Part shown: one piece after another, positions 36,245 through 43,979 of the stretch
Position numbering within the stretch: the stretch's first letter is position 1
How the letters are laid out: every line of letters begins with the position of its first letter
Origin: Alteromonadaceae bacterium 2753L.S.0a.02
GTDB taxonomy: Bacteria; Pseudomonadota; Gammaproteobacteria; Pseudomonadales; Cellvibrionaceae
Reading direction: 5' to 3'
Length of the DNA: 64,000 nucleotides
NCBI GenBank assembly: GCA_007827375.1
Contig: VISH01000002.1
Coordinates: 4,117,001-4,181,000, forward strand
The notes under the pieces: model-generated
The model's database searches: none
What the model saw: the letters and a program-made list of their open reading frames with translations, nothing else
What the model was told of the DNA's origin: nothing
Program-made: the position numbers and the translations under genes

Positions 36245-36281
36245 AAAGTGGGTGCAGCCAGTTAAGCTGCACCCACTTTTT
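36245..36281 (+). terminator. Rho-independent terminator after the nuclease gene
   Basis: A perfect 14-base-pair stem (36245-36258 with 36266-36279), a 7-base loop and a T-run that begins inside the stem. Because the opposite strand reads an A/T stretch as well, it may also stop the convergent CheW-CZB transcript. Confidence 0.92.
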
Positions 36282-36314
36282 GTAGTTAACCTTACTCATT
36301 AAATGGGACCAGAT

Positions 36315-37154
36315 TTAAGAATTGTTGGTTTGCTGCAACAAGCGCTGCGGCACAATATTTAAGAATAATTCATCGCCAGGGGTTTGAAAAAAACCCTCGT
36401 AGCATCTATCGACGGAACGTTTTTGATCGGGAAGCCAAGCTTTCGCATCGAACTGCTTAATGTCACCGATGCTTTCCACCTGCAAGCCAAATTTTCGCGT
36501 GCCATCGTCCAACACCAGTACCACTGGCTTATCGAGCGCTTCGAGTCGCTGGGTTGCCTCGTCAAACAAATTCAATAACTGTTTTAAGGTACTGCGCTTT
36601 TCCTGCTCAAGACGCTGCTCTGCTTCTGCAATATCTCCCTTGTCTCGAGCTATGCTCAATAACTCCTCCGCCAAAGCATGAATGGCTTTGTGAGGTTCAT
36701 CGAAATTCTCCAAGATTTTTTGCAGTTCATGATCGCTGGGTTTGTAATTGTCATACCAGATTCCAAATGCGCACTGATGGGGGTCTATCGCCTTGGTAAA
36801 TGGCTCACCGCTATGAATACTGTGCTCTAAAGCAGCAATCCACTTGATGTGGTCTTCGCGACGAGCAGCCAACAAACCAATTAGTTCTTCAATAATCTCA
36901 CAATGGGAGGCGGCATCAATAATTTGATTGAAGTCATAAAGCACCAGGGTTTCGCCACCAAAATCAAATACTGTGTGGGTCAGCCCTTCTTTGGTAGGTG
37001 AGGTTCGCTTGGTTAATGCCTGAACCGTGGTAATGTAACGCACAAAGCCCACTGATAGTGCAAACTGGGTGTCGCACGAACTAAAGGTAATATAAGAGCC
37101 CGCAGCATGGTTGTGATCGGTTATTTCACTGCTTAGATTCTGCATATCCATCAT
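36315..37154 (-). CDS. CheW-like protein with inserted CZB zinc-binding domain
   Basis: 279 residues from the ATG at 37154, which has GAGGAG 10 bases upstream; an ATG at 37178 lacks a ribosome site. Residues about 18-90 look like the first half of a CheW domain (SYITFSSCDTQFALSVGFVRYIT, FDFGGETLVLYDFNQIID). Residues about 100-170 are a chemoreceptor zinc-binding (CZB) domain with likely ligands His102, Cys128 (QCAFGIWY), His155 and His159 (HKAIH). A helix (170-205) leads to what looks like the second CheW half (VVLVLDDGTRKFGLQVESIGDIKQF, about 210-275). CheW couples receptors to CheA; CZB domains sense zinc or hypochlorite. It stands alone, without other chemotaxis genes. Confidence 0.82.
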   Translation of the reverse strand: MMDMQNLSSEITDHNHAAGSYITFSSCDTQFALSVGFVRYITTVQALTKRTSPTKEGLTHTVFDFGGETLVLYDFNQIIDAASHCEIIEELIGLLAARREDHIKWIAALEHSIHSGEPFTKAIDPHQCAFGIWYDNYKPSDHELQKILENFDEPHKAIHALAEELLSIARDKGDIAEAEQRLEQEKRSTLKQLLNLFDEATQRLEALDKPVVLVLDDGTRKFGLQVESIGDIKQFDAKAWLPDQKRSVDRCYEGFFQTPGDELFLNIVPQRLLQQTNNS

Positions 37155-37246
37155 CCGGTTTGCGCTCCTCACAAACATCGATCGCCATCAGGACCATTAA
37201 CTTTTAAAAAGCATAGACTATCACCATTGGAATGGAGAAACTGGTT

Positions 37247-37762
37247 ATGAATGAGATTGAAGTCATTTTGGCAGACATCACAACTCTTGAAGTCGACGCC
37301 ATTATTAATGCCGCCAACGAAAGTCTGCTGGGAGGCGGAGGAGTGGACGGAGCGGTTCATCGCGCCGCCGGCCCACAACTTCTAGAGCATTGTCGCACCC
37401 TGAATGGTTGTGCGACTGGTAAAGCGATTATTACCCCAGGTTTTTGTTTGCCAGCGAAACATATTATTCACACTGTCGGCCCGATTTGGCACGGGGGCGA
37501 GCAGCGTGAAGCAGAGCTGCTGGCTAGCTGTTATCAATCCAGTCTTGAGCTAGCTCAGCAACACGGTCTGGCCTCATTAGCATTTCCCGCAATCAGTTGC
37601 GGTGTCTACGGCTATCCAATACCCCAAGCATGCAAACTGGCGGTACAAACCCTATGTGAAACCCTACCCCACACACCAATTGTACAAAAGATCATTTTCG
37701 CGTGTTTCGATGACGCAATGGTAAATGCTTACCAACTGGCGCTGGCCTCGAGAAGATTGTAA
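37247..37762 (+). CDS. Macrodomain O-acetyl-ADP-ribose deacetylase, YmdB-like
   Basis: 171 residues from the ATG at 37247, preceded by GGAG; an ATG at 37232 is also in frame. A single macrodomain: VILADITTLEVDAIINAANESLLGGGGVDGAVHRAAG (ADP-ribose loop, with the catalytic-region Asn and Asp), GKAIITPGFCLPAKHIIHTVGP, and LAFPAISCGVYGYP (second loop). These match YmdB, which hydrolyses O-acetyl-ADP-ribose and can remove ADP-ribose from proteins or RNA. Encoded alone. Confidence 0.92.
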   Translation: MNEIEVILADITTLEVDAIINAANESLLGGGGVDGAVHRAAGPQLLEHCRTLNGCATGKAIITPGFCLPAKHIIHTVGPIWHGGEQREAELLASCYQSSLELAQQHGLASLAFPAISCGVYGYPIPQACKLAVQTLCETLPHTPIVQKIIFACFDDAMVNAYQLALASRRL

Positions 37763-37843
37763 AGTGCGATAAAAAACCGTATCGCACATACAACCACGGC
37801 CAAAAACCCCGTTTTACTATTCTTAAATCTGAAGCGGAGATAG

Positions 37844-38301
37844 CAACACGAAGGGCTTTTCCCGCAGGGCGACTTTTTGCCACTTTATTTGAAACACAAT
37901 GATGTTGGCAAATACCAAAACGCTGATACAGGGCCGGTTAGTTTTATACTTGATGAAGCAGCAACAGACAACGCTACGGCTGGGCACTTCCAAGCTTTTC
38001 ACACTCACCGACTTTTACCTCGCCAGAAGAATGAACTCCACAGCGACAAGTATCACTACCGCGACCTACTCACACAGTGGCAAGATTAAAAGTTTGAGTG
38101 TGAATTGCAGTTCGAGCAGACGCAATTGGTTCACCTCGGGAAAAATGATATCCATAACCCCTGTTTAAATGTTTATGTAGATAAAGCTCTAATTCCCGAT
38201 CACAACGATATCTTGGGCGAAGACGTACTAAGGTTTTTACACGATCTGATAACTATTAGTACTCTACCGACAAATATAAAATCAAAAGATATGCAGTAAT
38301 A
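37844..38301 (+). pseudogene. Possible broken gene with one in-frame stop
   Basis: One frame runs from 37844 to the TAA at 38299-38301 with a single internal TAA at 38087-38089. On both sides the translation has ordinary protein composition: LPLYLKHNDVGKYQNADTG and HSDKYHYRDLLTQWQD before the stop, KFECELQFEQTQLVHLGKND and LIPDHNDILGEDVLRFLHDL after it. The total would be about 150 residues. There is no clear ATG start with a ribosome site and I recognise no family. Either a decayed small gene or chance open sequence; the low confidence reflects this. It ends one base before the convergent zinc-ribbon gene. Confidence 0.35.
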
Positions 38302-38302
38302 A

Positions 38303-38662
38303 TTACTCAGGCTGAATTTGCTCTGCGCCGCAATAGGGGCAGTTTCCGGTGTTTATAAATTTATTCATGTGTTTCGCGCGAAAGGGTTTTGCACAGCGTC
38401 GGCATACCATATGCGCAGCGCGCAGGTAGGTTCTAGAACACAAGTGCGCAATTATAAACGGCACAACAGGAACAACCATTACTGAGATTATTTTCGTTCG
38501 CCGCAACCAGGTAGCATCATGAGAAACGGATTCCAAAATAACATCGTCATGTAAGCCGATATATGACAGAAGCGCGGCTGACAAAAATAAACCGGTTATC
38601 ATAATGCCGGTATCAAGCTGTTTGGCAATCTGCGCTTTTCGAAAAATTACCTGACGGTTCAT
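38303..38662 (-). CDS. Membrane protein with C-terminal zinc ribbon, unknown function
   Basis: 119 residues, no recognised family. Two hydrophobic helices (IMITGLFLSAALLSYIGL and IISVMVVPVVPFIIAHLC) are followed by a cytoplasmic zinc ribbon with two Cys pairs, CRRC and CPYC, about 22 residues apart. The ATG at 38662 begins MNRQVIFRKAQ. It is 25 bases downstream of the SDR gene on the same strand and may be cotranscribed with it. Confidence 0.68.
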   Translation of the reverse strand: MNRQVIFRKAQIAKQLDTGIMITGLFLSAALLSYIGLHDDVILESVSHDATWLRRTKIISVMVVPVVPFIIAHLCSRTYLRAAHMVCRRCAKPFRAKHMNKFINTGNCPYCGAEQIQPE

Positions 38663-38687
38663 GCTTCACCTGTTTGAATTTACACTC

Positions 38688-39440
38688 TTACACACCACCC
38701 GCGACGTCGATAATACTACCCGTAATATAGGACGACTTAGCGCCAGACAACCAAAGAATCGCTTCTGCCACTTCTCGCGCACTCCCGCCACGCTGCAATG
38801 GAATACGGGACTTAACGCGGTCTACCCGGTTCGGTTCACCACCGTCTGCATGCATATCGGTATATATAAAACCCGGACGCACGCCATTAACCCGTATACC
38901 CTCCCCGGCAACTTCGAGAGCCAGACCTCGTGTTAAAGTGTCGAGCGCGCCTTTTGACGCGGCATAATCGATGTATTCATTTGGAGAGCCGGATTTCGAT
39001 GCCCCGGACGATACGTTAACAATAACCCCACCGTCACCACCATTACTCGTCGACATTCTTGAAACCGCCCCCTGGCAACACAAAAAGCTGCCTATCACAT
39101 TGGTCTGTAATACGCTTTTAAAGCGCTGCTCTGAAATATCGTTGAAGCGACATTGCGTTTGCAAAATTGCCGCGTTATTGACCAAAAGATTAATTCTACC
39201 CAACTGCTCATCGATTTCGGTGTACATTCGCTGCACGTCTGCTGCTATGCCAATATCGGCCTGAATACAAATACAACGCGTTCCAAGATCTGTAATTTTG
39301 TCGCGGATCGATTCAGCCGCAGTTCTATTTTTACGATAATTAATGGCAACTGCGTAGCCGTTTTCTGCAAGCAGCCTTGCCGTAGCCGCGCCAATACCGC
39401 GGCTACTACCGGTCACAAGCGCAATAGGTGGTATTGGCAT
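38688..39440 (-). CDS. SDR-family oxidoreductase
   Basis: 250 residues, classical short-chain dehydrogenase/reductase. TGSSRGIG cofactor motif at 10-17, NNAA at about 87-90, catalytic Ser in VNVSSGAS, Tyr and Lys in YAASKG, and RPGFIYTDM after the active site. A basic stretch after strand 2 (NYRKNRT) favours NADP(H). The closest general type is the YgfF/FabG-like group of glucose- or 3-oxoacyl-reductase annotations; the substrate cannot be named. The neighbouring genes do not help. Confidence 0.9.
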   Translation of the reverse strand: MPIPPIALVTGSSRGIGAATARLLAENGYAVAINYRKNRTAAESIRDKITDLGTRCICIQADIGIAADVQRMYTEIDEQLGRINLLVNNAAILQTQCRFNDISEQRFKSVLQTNVIGSFLCCQGAVSRMSTSNGGDGGVIVNVSSGASKSGSPNEYIDYAASKGALDTLTRGLALEVAGEGIRVNGVRPGFIYTDMHADGGEPNRVDRVKSRIPLQRGGSAREVAEAILWLSGAKSSYITGSIIDVAGGV

Positions 39441-39491
39441 AAACGCCTCTGGTCATTAATGATTTATTAATAGTTAGCCTGTCGTGCGAAT

Positions 39492-39950
39492 TTAGCTACG
39501 CACTTGCTTGGCAAGCCACCGGTCCAGTGCACCGGCAAACTGTTTTTTATCGGTTTGGCTCAGTGCCGCTGGGCCACCGGTATGGATCCCACTACTGCGC
39601 ATCGTCTCCATAAAATCACGCATATTAAGACGCGCGGCAATATTATTTTTGGTAAATAATTCACCGCGCGGGCTCAATGCCAATGCCTGTTTAGCAATAA
39701 CTTCTGAAGCCAATGGAATATCTTGAGTTATTACCAAATCACCGGCATTCACACGTTTCACAATTTCATTGTCGGCGACATCAAAACCCTTTGGAACCTG
39801 CAGCATCTCAATTATGCCGCCTGGAGGTACTGCGAGCGCCTGATTCGCCACTAAGGTCAGCGCTATTTTGGTTCGTTGCGCAGCGCGAAACAGAATTTCA
39901 CGAATGGCAACTGGGCAGGCGTCTGCGTCGACCCAAATTTTTACGTTAAT
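39492..39950 (-). CDS. yaiI: YaiI/YqxD-family (DUF188) protein with ATT start
   Basis: 152 residues, the same length as E. coli YaiI, if translation begins at the ATT codon at 39950. The strong family N-terminus VKIWVDADACPVAIREILFRAA lies upstream of the first standard start codon in the frame (GTG at 39851). Between the upstream stop and that block there is no ATG, GTG or TTG. An excellent ribosome site, GGGGAG, sits 7-8 bases before the ATT, as for ATT-initiated infC. The rest matches well: FDVADNEIVKRVNAGDLVITQDIPLA, RLNMRDFMETMRSSGIHTGGP. The family is a PIN-like nuclease fold of unknown role. It is divergent from hupS. Confidence 0.88.
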   Translation of the reverse strand: MNVKIWVDADACPVAIREILFRAAQRTKIALTLVANQALAVPPGGIIEMLQVPKGFDVADNEIVKRVNAGDLVITQDIPLASEVIAKQALALSPRGELFTKNNIAARLNMRDFMETMRSSGIHTGGPAALSQTDKKQFAGALDRWLAKQVRS

Positions 39951-39970
39951 GGTAGATCTCCCCGTTTGTG

Positions 39971-40020
39971 CTGGAAACTATCTTTCCGATTATATCTGAT
40001 TGCTTAAAAGCTAGTTTCCA
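39971..40020. promoter_or_regulatory. Candidate activator site upstream of hupS (inverted TGGAAACTA)
   Basis: TGGAAACTA at 39972-39980 and its exact reverse complement at 40012-40020 form a 9-base inverted repeat. CTGGAAACT (39971-39979) recurs exactly at 44565-44573, at nearly the same distance from the second sigma-54 promoter. The position, about -141 to -92 from the predicted start, suits an enhancer site for HupR. The assignment to HupR is inference. Confidence 0.5.
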
Positions 40021-40053
40021 TTGTACGGCACCCTCGTCGCGGCTTCTTAGCGC

Positions 40054-40066
40054 TAAGCGCTTGATA
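40054..40066 (-). promoter_or_regulatory. IHF consensus site upstream of hupS
   Basis: TAAGCGCTTGATA is a perfect match to the complement of the IHF consensus WATCAANNNNTTR. Its centre is about 52 bases before the predicted start, between the candidate activator site and the -24 element, where IHF normally bends DNA for sigma-54 enhancer contact. Confidence 0.68.
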
Positions 40067-40085
40067 CTGCGAGATTTTATTGTCA

Positions 40086-40100
40086 CGGCACAGCTTTTGC
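40086..40100 (+). promoter_or_regulatory. Sigma-54 (-24/-12) promoter of hupSLC
   Basis: CGGCAC-AGCTT-TTGC matches TGGCAC-N5-TTGC at nine of ten fixed positions, with the invariant GG (40087-40088) and GC (40099-40100) ten bases apart. The predicted start is near 40112, giving a 45-base leader to hupS. An activator with GAFTGA (HupR) is encoded in the same locus. Confidence 0.82.
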
Positions 40101-40156
40101 CATTTATCAAGCCGAATAATAAATGCCAGCCCTACCGCATCTGGAGGAGCACAATA

Positions 40157-41233
40157 ATGAAAGAAACCTTCTATGACGTTATGCGACGTCAGGGAATTAC
40201 CCGTCGCAGCTTTGTTAAATTTTGCAGCCTAACGGCATCAGCACTGGGTCTTGGGCCTGCTGTGGTGCCGCGCATCGTGCACGCGATGGAAACCAAGCCG
40301 CGAATTCCCGTGCTCTGGCTGCACGGGCTGGAATGCACCTGCTGCTCCGAATCTTTTATACGTTCAGCACACCCACTGGCCAAGGATGTGGTGCTTTCCA
40401 TGATTTCGCTGGACTACGACGATACCATTATGGCGGCAGCGGGGCATCAGGCAGAAGCCATCATAGAAGAAACTATTGAAAAGTACGATGGCAACTATAT
40501 TCTCGCCGTAGAAGGAAACCCACCGCTCAACGAAGATGGTATGTTTTGCATAATTGGTGGCAAACCGTTTACTGAACAATTGCTCCACGCCGCGGAACAC
40601 TGCAAGGCGATTATCTCCTGGGGCTCGTGCGCGAGTTGGGGTTGCGTACAGGCAGCACGCCCGAATCCCACACAAGCAACGCCGGTACACAAAGTTCCCG
40701 GCCTTCCCAATAAGCCCATTATTAAAGTGCCCGGCTGCCCCCCCATTGCCGAAGTAATGACTGCGGTAATTACTTACATTCTTACCTTTGAGCAATTTCC
40801 CGAATTGGACCGCCAGGGTCGCCCCAAGATGTTTTACAGTCAGCGCGTTCATGACAAGTGCTACCGCCGTCCCCATTTCGATGCCGGTCAGTATGTTGAA
40901 AGCTTCGATGACGACGGCGCCCGTAAAGGTTATTGCCTTTATAAAATGGGCTGTAAAGGCCCAACCACTTATAACGCCTGCTCCACCATTCGCTGGAATG
41001 GCGGCCTGTCGTTTCCAATCCAGGCCGGCCACCCCTGCATAGGCTGCTCGGAAGATGGCTTCTGGGATAAGGGTTCCTTTTATCAACACACCACCGACAC
41101 CCACCAGTTCGGCGTCGAAGCTAATGCCGACAAGGCCGGTCTTATTGCCACTGGAGTTGTGGGTGGCGCAATTGCCGCACACGCCGCAGTAAGCGCTCTA
41201 AAAAGCGCCCAGAAAAAAGGAGGTGAAGAATAA
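40157..41233 (+). CDS. hupS: Uptake [NiFe]-hydrogenase small subunit, O2-tolerant type
   Basis: 358 residues from the ATG at 40157, set by GGAGGAG 7 bases upstream; longer frames reaching back to 39968 would cross the promoter. A twin-arginine signal (TRRSFVKF, Arg16-Arg17) directs export of the folded heterodimer. Fe-S ligands: Cys60, Cys62 and Cys63 in LECTCCSES, Cys158 and Cys163 in GSCASWGC, GCPP, HDKC, GYCLYKMGC, CIGC. The extra Cys62 and Cys163 are those that build the 4Fe-3S proximal cluster of O2-tolerant enzymes such as E. coli Hyd-1. A C-terminal helix (LIATGVVGGAIAAHAAVSAL) anchors it to the membrane. It feeds electrons from H2 to HupC and quinone. Confidence 0.97.
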   Translation: MKETFYDVMRRQGITRRSFVKFCSLTASALGLGPAVVPRIVHAMETKPRIPVLWLHGLECTCCSESFIRSAHPLAKDVVLSMISLDYDDTIMAAAGHQAEAIIEETIEKYDGNYILAVEGNPPLNEDGMFCIIGGKPFTEQLLHAAEHCKAIISWGSCASWGCVQAARPNPTQATPVHKVPGLPNKPIIKVPGCPPIAEVMTAVITYILTFEQFPELDRQGRPKMFYSQRVHDKCYRRPHFDAGQYVESFDDDGARKGYCLYKMGCKGPTTYNACSTIRWNGGLSFPIQAGHPCIGCSEDGFWDKGSFYQHTTDTHQFGVEANADKAGLIATGVVGGAIAAHAAVSALKSAQKKGGEE

Positions 41234-43032
41234 TGAGCATAATAACCACTCCCACCGGCTTTACCATGGACAACACCGGGCAACGGGTTGTCGTCGACCC
41301 GGTTACCCGCATCGAAGGTCACATGCGTTGTGAAGTGAATATCGATGAAGAAAATATGATTCGCAATGCGGTCTCCACCGGCACTATGTGGCGCGGTTTG
41401 GAGGTCATTTTAAAAGGTCGCGACCCACGCGATGCCTGGGCATTTGTGCAACGTATTTGCGGTGTCTGTACCGGAACTCATGCCTTAACATCGGTTCGTA
41501 CTGTGGAAGACGCACTGGGCATTATGATTCCGGAAAACGCCAACTCCATTCGCAACATTATGCAGCTAACCCTGCAAGCCCACGATCACTTGGTGCATTT
41601 TTATCACCTACACGCGCTTGATTGGGTAAACCCTGTTAATGCCTTGAAAGCCGACCCGAAAGCCACGTCGGAATTACAGCAAAAAGTTTCTCCAGCGCAC
41701 CCGAAATCATCGCCAGGCTATTTTCGCGATATTCAAAACCGCTTGAAAAAATTTGTTGATAGCGGCCAGTTGGGGCCATTTAAAAATGGCTACTGGAGCA
41801 ACCCGGCCTACTTGTTGCCGCCCGAAGCCGATTTAATGGCTGTGACCCATTACCTGGAAGCGCTGGATTTCCAGAAAGAAATCATGAAAATTCGTACCAT
41901 CATGGGCGGCAAAGATCCACACCCCAACTGGATGGTTGGCGGTGTGCCCTGTGCAATTAATATCGATGGCAACATGGCTGCGGGCGCGCCCTTAAATATG
42001 GCCACCTTAAATCAAATTTCCTACATTATTGATCAAACCCGCGAATTTATTAAAAACGTTTATATTCCCGATATTCTCGCTGTCGCGCAATTTTATAAAG
42101 GTTGGCTATACGGCGGTGGCCTTTCCGGATTAAACGTTCTGTCCTACGGTGATATCCCCGATAAAGCCAATGACTACTCCGCAGCTAACTTAATGATGCC
42201 GCACGGTGCAATCATCAACGGCAACCTGCAGGAAGTACACCCAGTAGACCTGCGCAACCCTGACGAAATTCAGGAGTTTGTGCCCCACTCCTGGTATCGT
42301 TACGAAGATGAAGCCAAAGGCCTGCACCCCTGGGACGGCGTCACCGAGCCGAATTATGAACTGGGCGCAAACACCAAAGGCTCGCGCACCAACATCGAAG
42401 AAATCGATGAAAGTGCCAAATATTCCTGGATTAAAGCCCCCCGCTGGCGCGGCAACGCCATGGAAGTTGGCCCCCTGGCGCGCTACATCGTGGGTTACGC
42501 TTCTGGTCACGAACAAATTACTGAACAAATTAATTTTGTTTTAAAAACATTGGATATTCCCGTAAGTGCACTTTTCTCAACACTGGGCCGCACTGCAGCC
42601 CGTGCGTTGGAAGCCGATTGGGCAGGCGATCAGATGCGTTACTTTATGGATAAGCTTATCGCCAATATCAAAGCCGGCGATACTGCTACTGCCAACACCG
42701 ATAATTGGGACCCAAGCACCTGGCCTAAAAATGCCAAGGGTGTTGGTTTCAGCGAGGCACCACGCGGTGCTTTGGGTCACTGGATACAAATTAAAGACAC
42801 CAAAATCGATAATTACCAATGTATTGTGCCTACCACCTGGAACGGCTCGCCTCGCGACAGTCAGGGCGGTATCGGTGCTTTCGAAGCATCTCTGATGAAT
42901 ACTAAAGTGGAACGCAAAGAAGAGCCCGTTGAAATTTTACGAACCCTACACAGTTTCGACCCCTGCCTGGCGTGTTCAACTCATGTGATGAGTGAAGAAG
43001 GCGCCGAGCTGGCAGCTGTAAAAGTACGCTAA
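41233..43032 (+). CDS. hupL: Uptake [NiFe]-hydrogenase large subunit
   Basis: 599 residues. It carries the Ni-Fe(CN)2CO active site. The four ligand cysteines are in RICGVCTGTH (Cys76, Cys79) and DPCLACSTH (Cys578, Cys581). The 15-residue tail after His584 (VMSEEGAELAAVKVR) is the extension that the HupD protease removes once nickel is in place. The ATG overlaps the hupS stop by one base and has AAGGAGG upstream. With HupS it forms the periplasm-facing group 1 uptake hydrogenase. Confidence 0.98.
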   Translation: MSIITTPTGFTMDNTGQRVVVDPVTRIEGHMRCEVNIDEENMIRNAVSTGTMWRGLEVILKGRDPRDAWAFVQRICGVCTGTHALTSVRTVEDALGIMIPENANSIRNIMQLTLQAHDHLVHFYHLHALDWVNPVNALKADPKATSELQQKVSPAHPKSSPGYFRDIQNRLKKFVDSGQLGPFKNGYWSNPAYLLPPEADLMAVTHYLEALDFQKEIMKIRTIMGGKDPHPNWMVGGVPCAINIDGNMAAGAPLNMATLNQISYIIDQTREFIKNVYIPDILAVAQFYKGWLYGGGLSGLNVLSYGDIPDKANDYSAANLMMPHGAIINGNLQEVHPVDLRNPDEIQEFVPHSWYRYEDEAKGLHPWDGVTEPNYELGANTKGSRTNIEEIDESAKYSWIKAPRWRGNAMEVGPLARYIVGYASGHEQITEQINFVLKTLDIPVSALFSTLGRTAARALEADWAGDQMRYFMDKLIANIKAGDTATANTDNWDPSTWPKNAKGVGFSEAPRGALGHWIQIKDTKIDNYQCIVPTTWNGSPRDSQGGIGAFEASLMNTKVERKEEPVEILRTLHSFDPCLACSTHVMSEEGAELAAVKVR

Positions 43033-43046
43033 TGGAGAAAACAACA

Positions 43047-43268
43047 ATGAAAATTTTTATTCAATGCGTATTGGCCGTGCTCTTCGCTCCGATGGCGTTC
43101 GCTCATGACGGAAATCATCCAGCGGGTTTGGTCACCAATATTCTGCATTTGTTCAGCCAGCCAGACCACCTGTTGGCTGCGCTGAGTGTAATTACAGTAT
43201 CCAGCCTAGGCTATTTATTGGTTCAAAAACTACGTGCCAAACGTACCTCGGTTGCAAGGCACAAGTAA
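43047..43268 (+). CDS. Small membrane protein between hupL and hupC
   Basis: 73 residues from the ATG at 43047, chosen for GGAG 9 bases upstream; an ATG at 43032 overlaps the hupL stop. A signal peptide (IFIQCVLAVLFAPMAFA) is followed by a His-containing segment (HDGNHPAGLVTNILHLFSQPDHLL), then one membrane helix and a basic end. The His-rich HPAG...PDHLL stretch recalls the start of HupE/UreJ nickel permeases, but the protein is far too short to be one. It is in the structural operon, 14 bases upstream of hupC. It may assist nickel, metal or subunit assembly; function unknown. Confidence 0.7.
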   Translation: MKIFIQCVLAVLFAPMAFAHDGNHPAGLVTNILHLFSQPDHLLAALSVITVSSLGYLLVQKLRAKRTSVARHK

Positions 43269-43283
43269 TCGGAGGCGATAACA

Positions 43284-43967
43284 ATGGAAAGCACACAAAA
43301 GCAAACCGCCGTTTATGTGTATGAAGCCCCGGTAAGACTTTGGCACTGGTTAAATGCCATGTGTATTACCTTGCTCGCTGTTACCGGATACCTGATCGCC
43401 AACCCTCTACCCAGTATGCCCGGTGAAGCGAGTGATTTTTTTGTAATGGGATACATTCGCTACGTGCACTTCGCAGCAGCTTATATTTTTACCATTGCCT
43501 TTATTGGCCGCATTTATTGGGCTTTTGTTGGCAACGAATATGCGCGAGAAATTTTTAAATTTCCCATTCACAAAGCAAGCTACTGGAAAGAGTTATTGCA
43601 CGAGGCACGCTGGTACGCATTTATCGAAAAAGAACCTAAAAAATACATCGGCCACAACCCACTGGCTACAGTATTTATGGTTTGCATAATTGTGGTCGGA
43701 GGCATGGTAATGGTACTTACCGGTTTTGCTCTTTACGCAGAGCAAAGTGGCCCTGGCAGTTGGCAAGATGCTATCTTTGGCTGGCTTATACCGTTACTGG
43801 GGCAAAGTCAGGATGTCCGCACCTGGCATCACTGGGGCTTGTGGATTATCACCATTTTCGTGATGCTACACGTTTACGCTGCAATCAGAGAAGATATCAT
43901 GTCGCGTCAAAGTTTGGTCAGCACAATGATTAGCGGCTGGCGAATGTTTAAAGACGATCGCGACTGA
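43284..43967 (+). CDS. hupC: Hydrogenase b-type cytochrome subunit
   Basis: 227 residues with four membrane helices. It accepts electrons from HupS and reduces quinone. Likely heme ligands are the histidines in PVRLWHWLNA, YVHFAAAYIF and HHWGLWIITIFVMLHVYAA. The family pattern VYVYEAPVRLWHW at the start and RQSLVSTMISGWR at the end is clear. GGAGG ribosome site upstream. Last gene of the structural operon. Homologues are HyaC and HoxZ. Confidence 0.95.
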   Translation: MESTQKQTAVYVYEAPVRLWHWLNAMCITLLAVTGYLIANPLPSMPGEASDFFVMGYIRYVHFAAAYIFTIAFIGRIYWAFVGNEYAREIFKFPIHKASYWKELLHEARWYAFIEKEPKKYIGHNPLATVFMVCIIVVGGMVMVLTGFALYAEQSGPGSWQDAIFGWLIPLLGQSQDVRTWHHWGLWIITIFVMLHVYAAIREDIMSRQSLVSTMISGWRMFKDDRD

Positions 43968-43979
43968 TCGTATAAACCT

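Noticed and set aside
37899..38168. Overlapping 89-codon plus-strand frame as a gene
   Set aside because: Competes with the better protein-like frame described as a possible pseudogene, and has no recognised pattern.
39968..40156. Longer hupS start upstream of 40157
   Set aside because: It would cross the sigma-54 promoter and IHF site; the Tat signal and GGAGGAG ribosome site fix the start at 40157.
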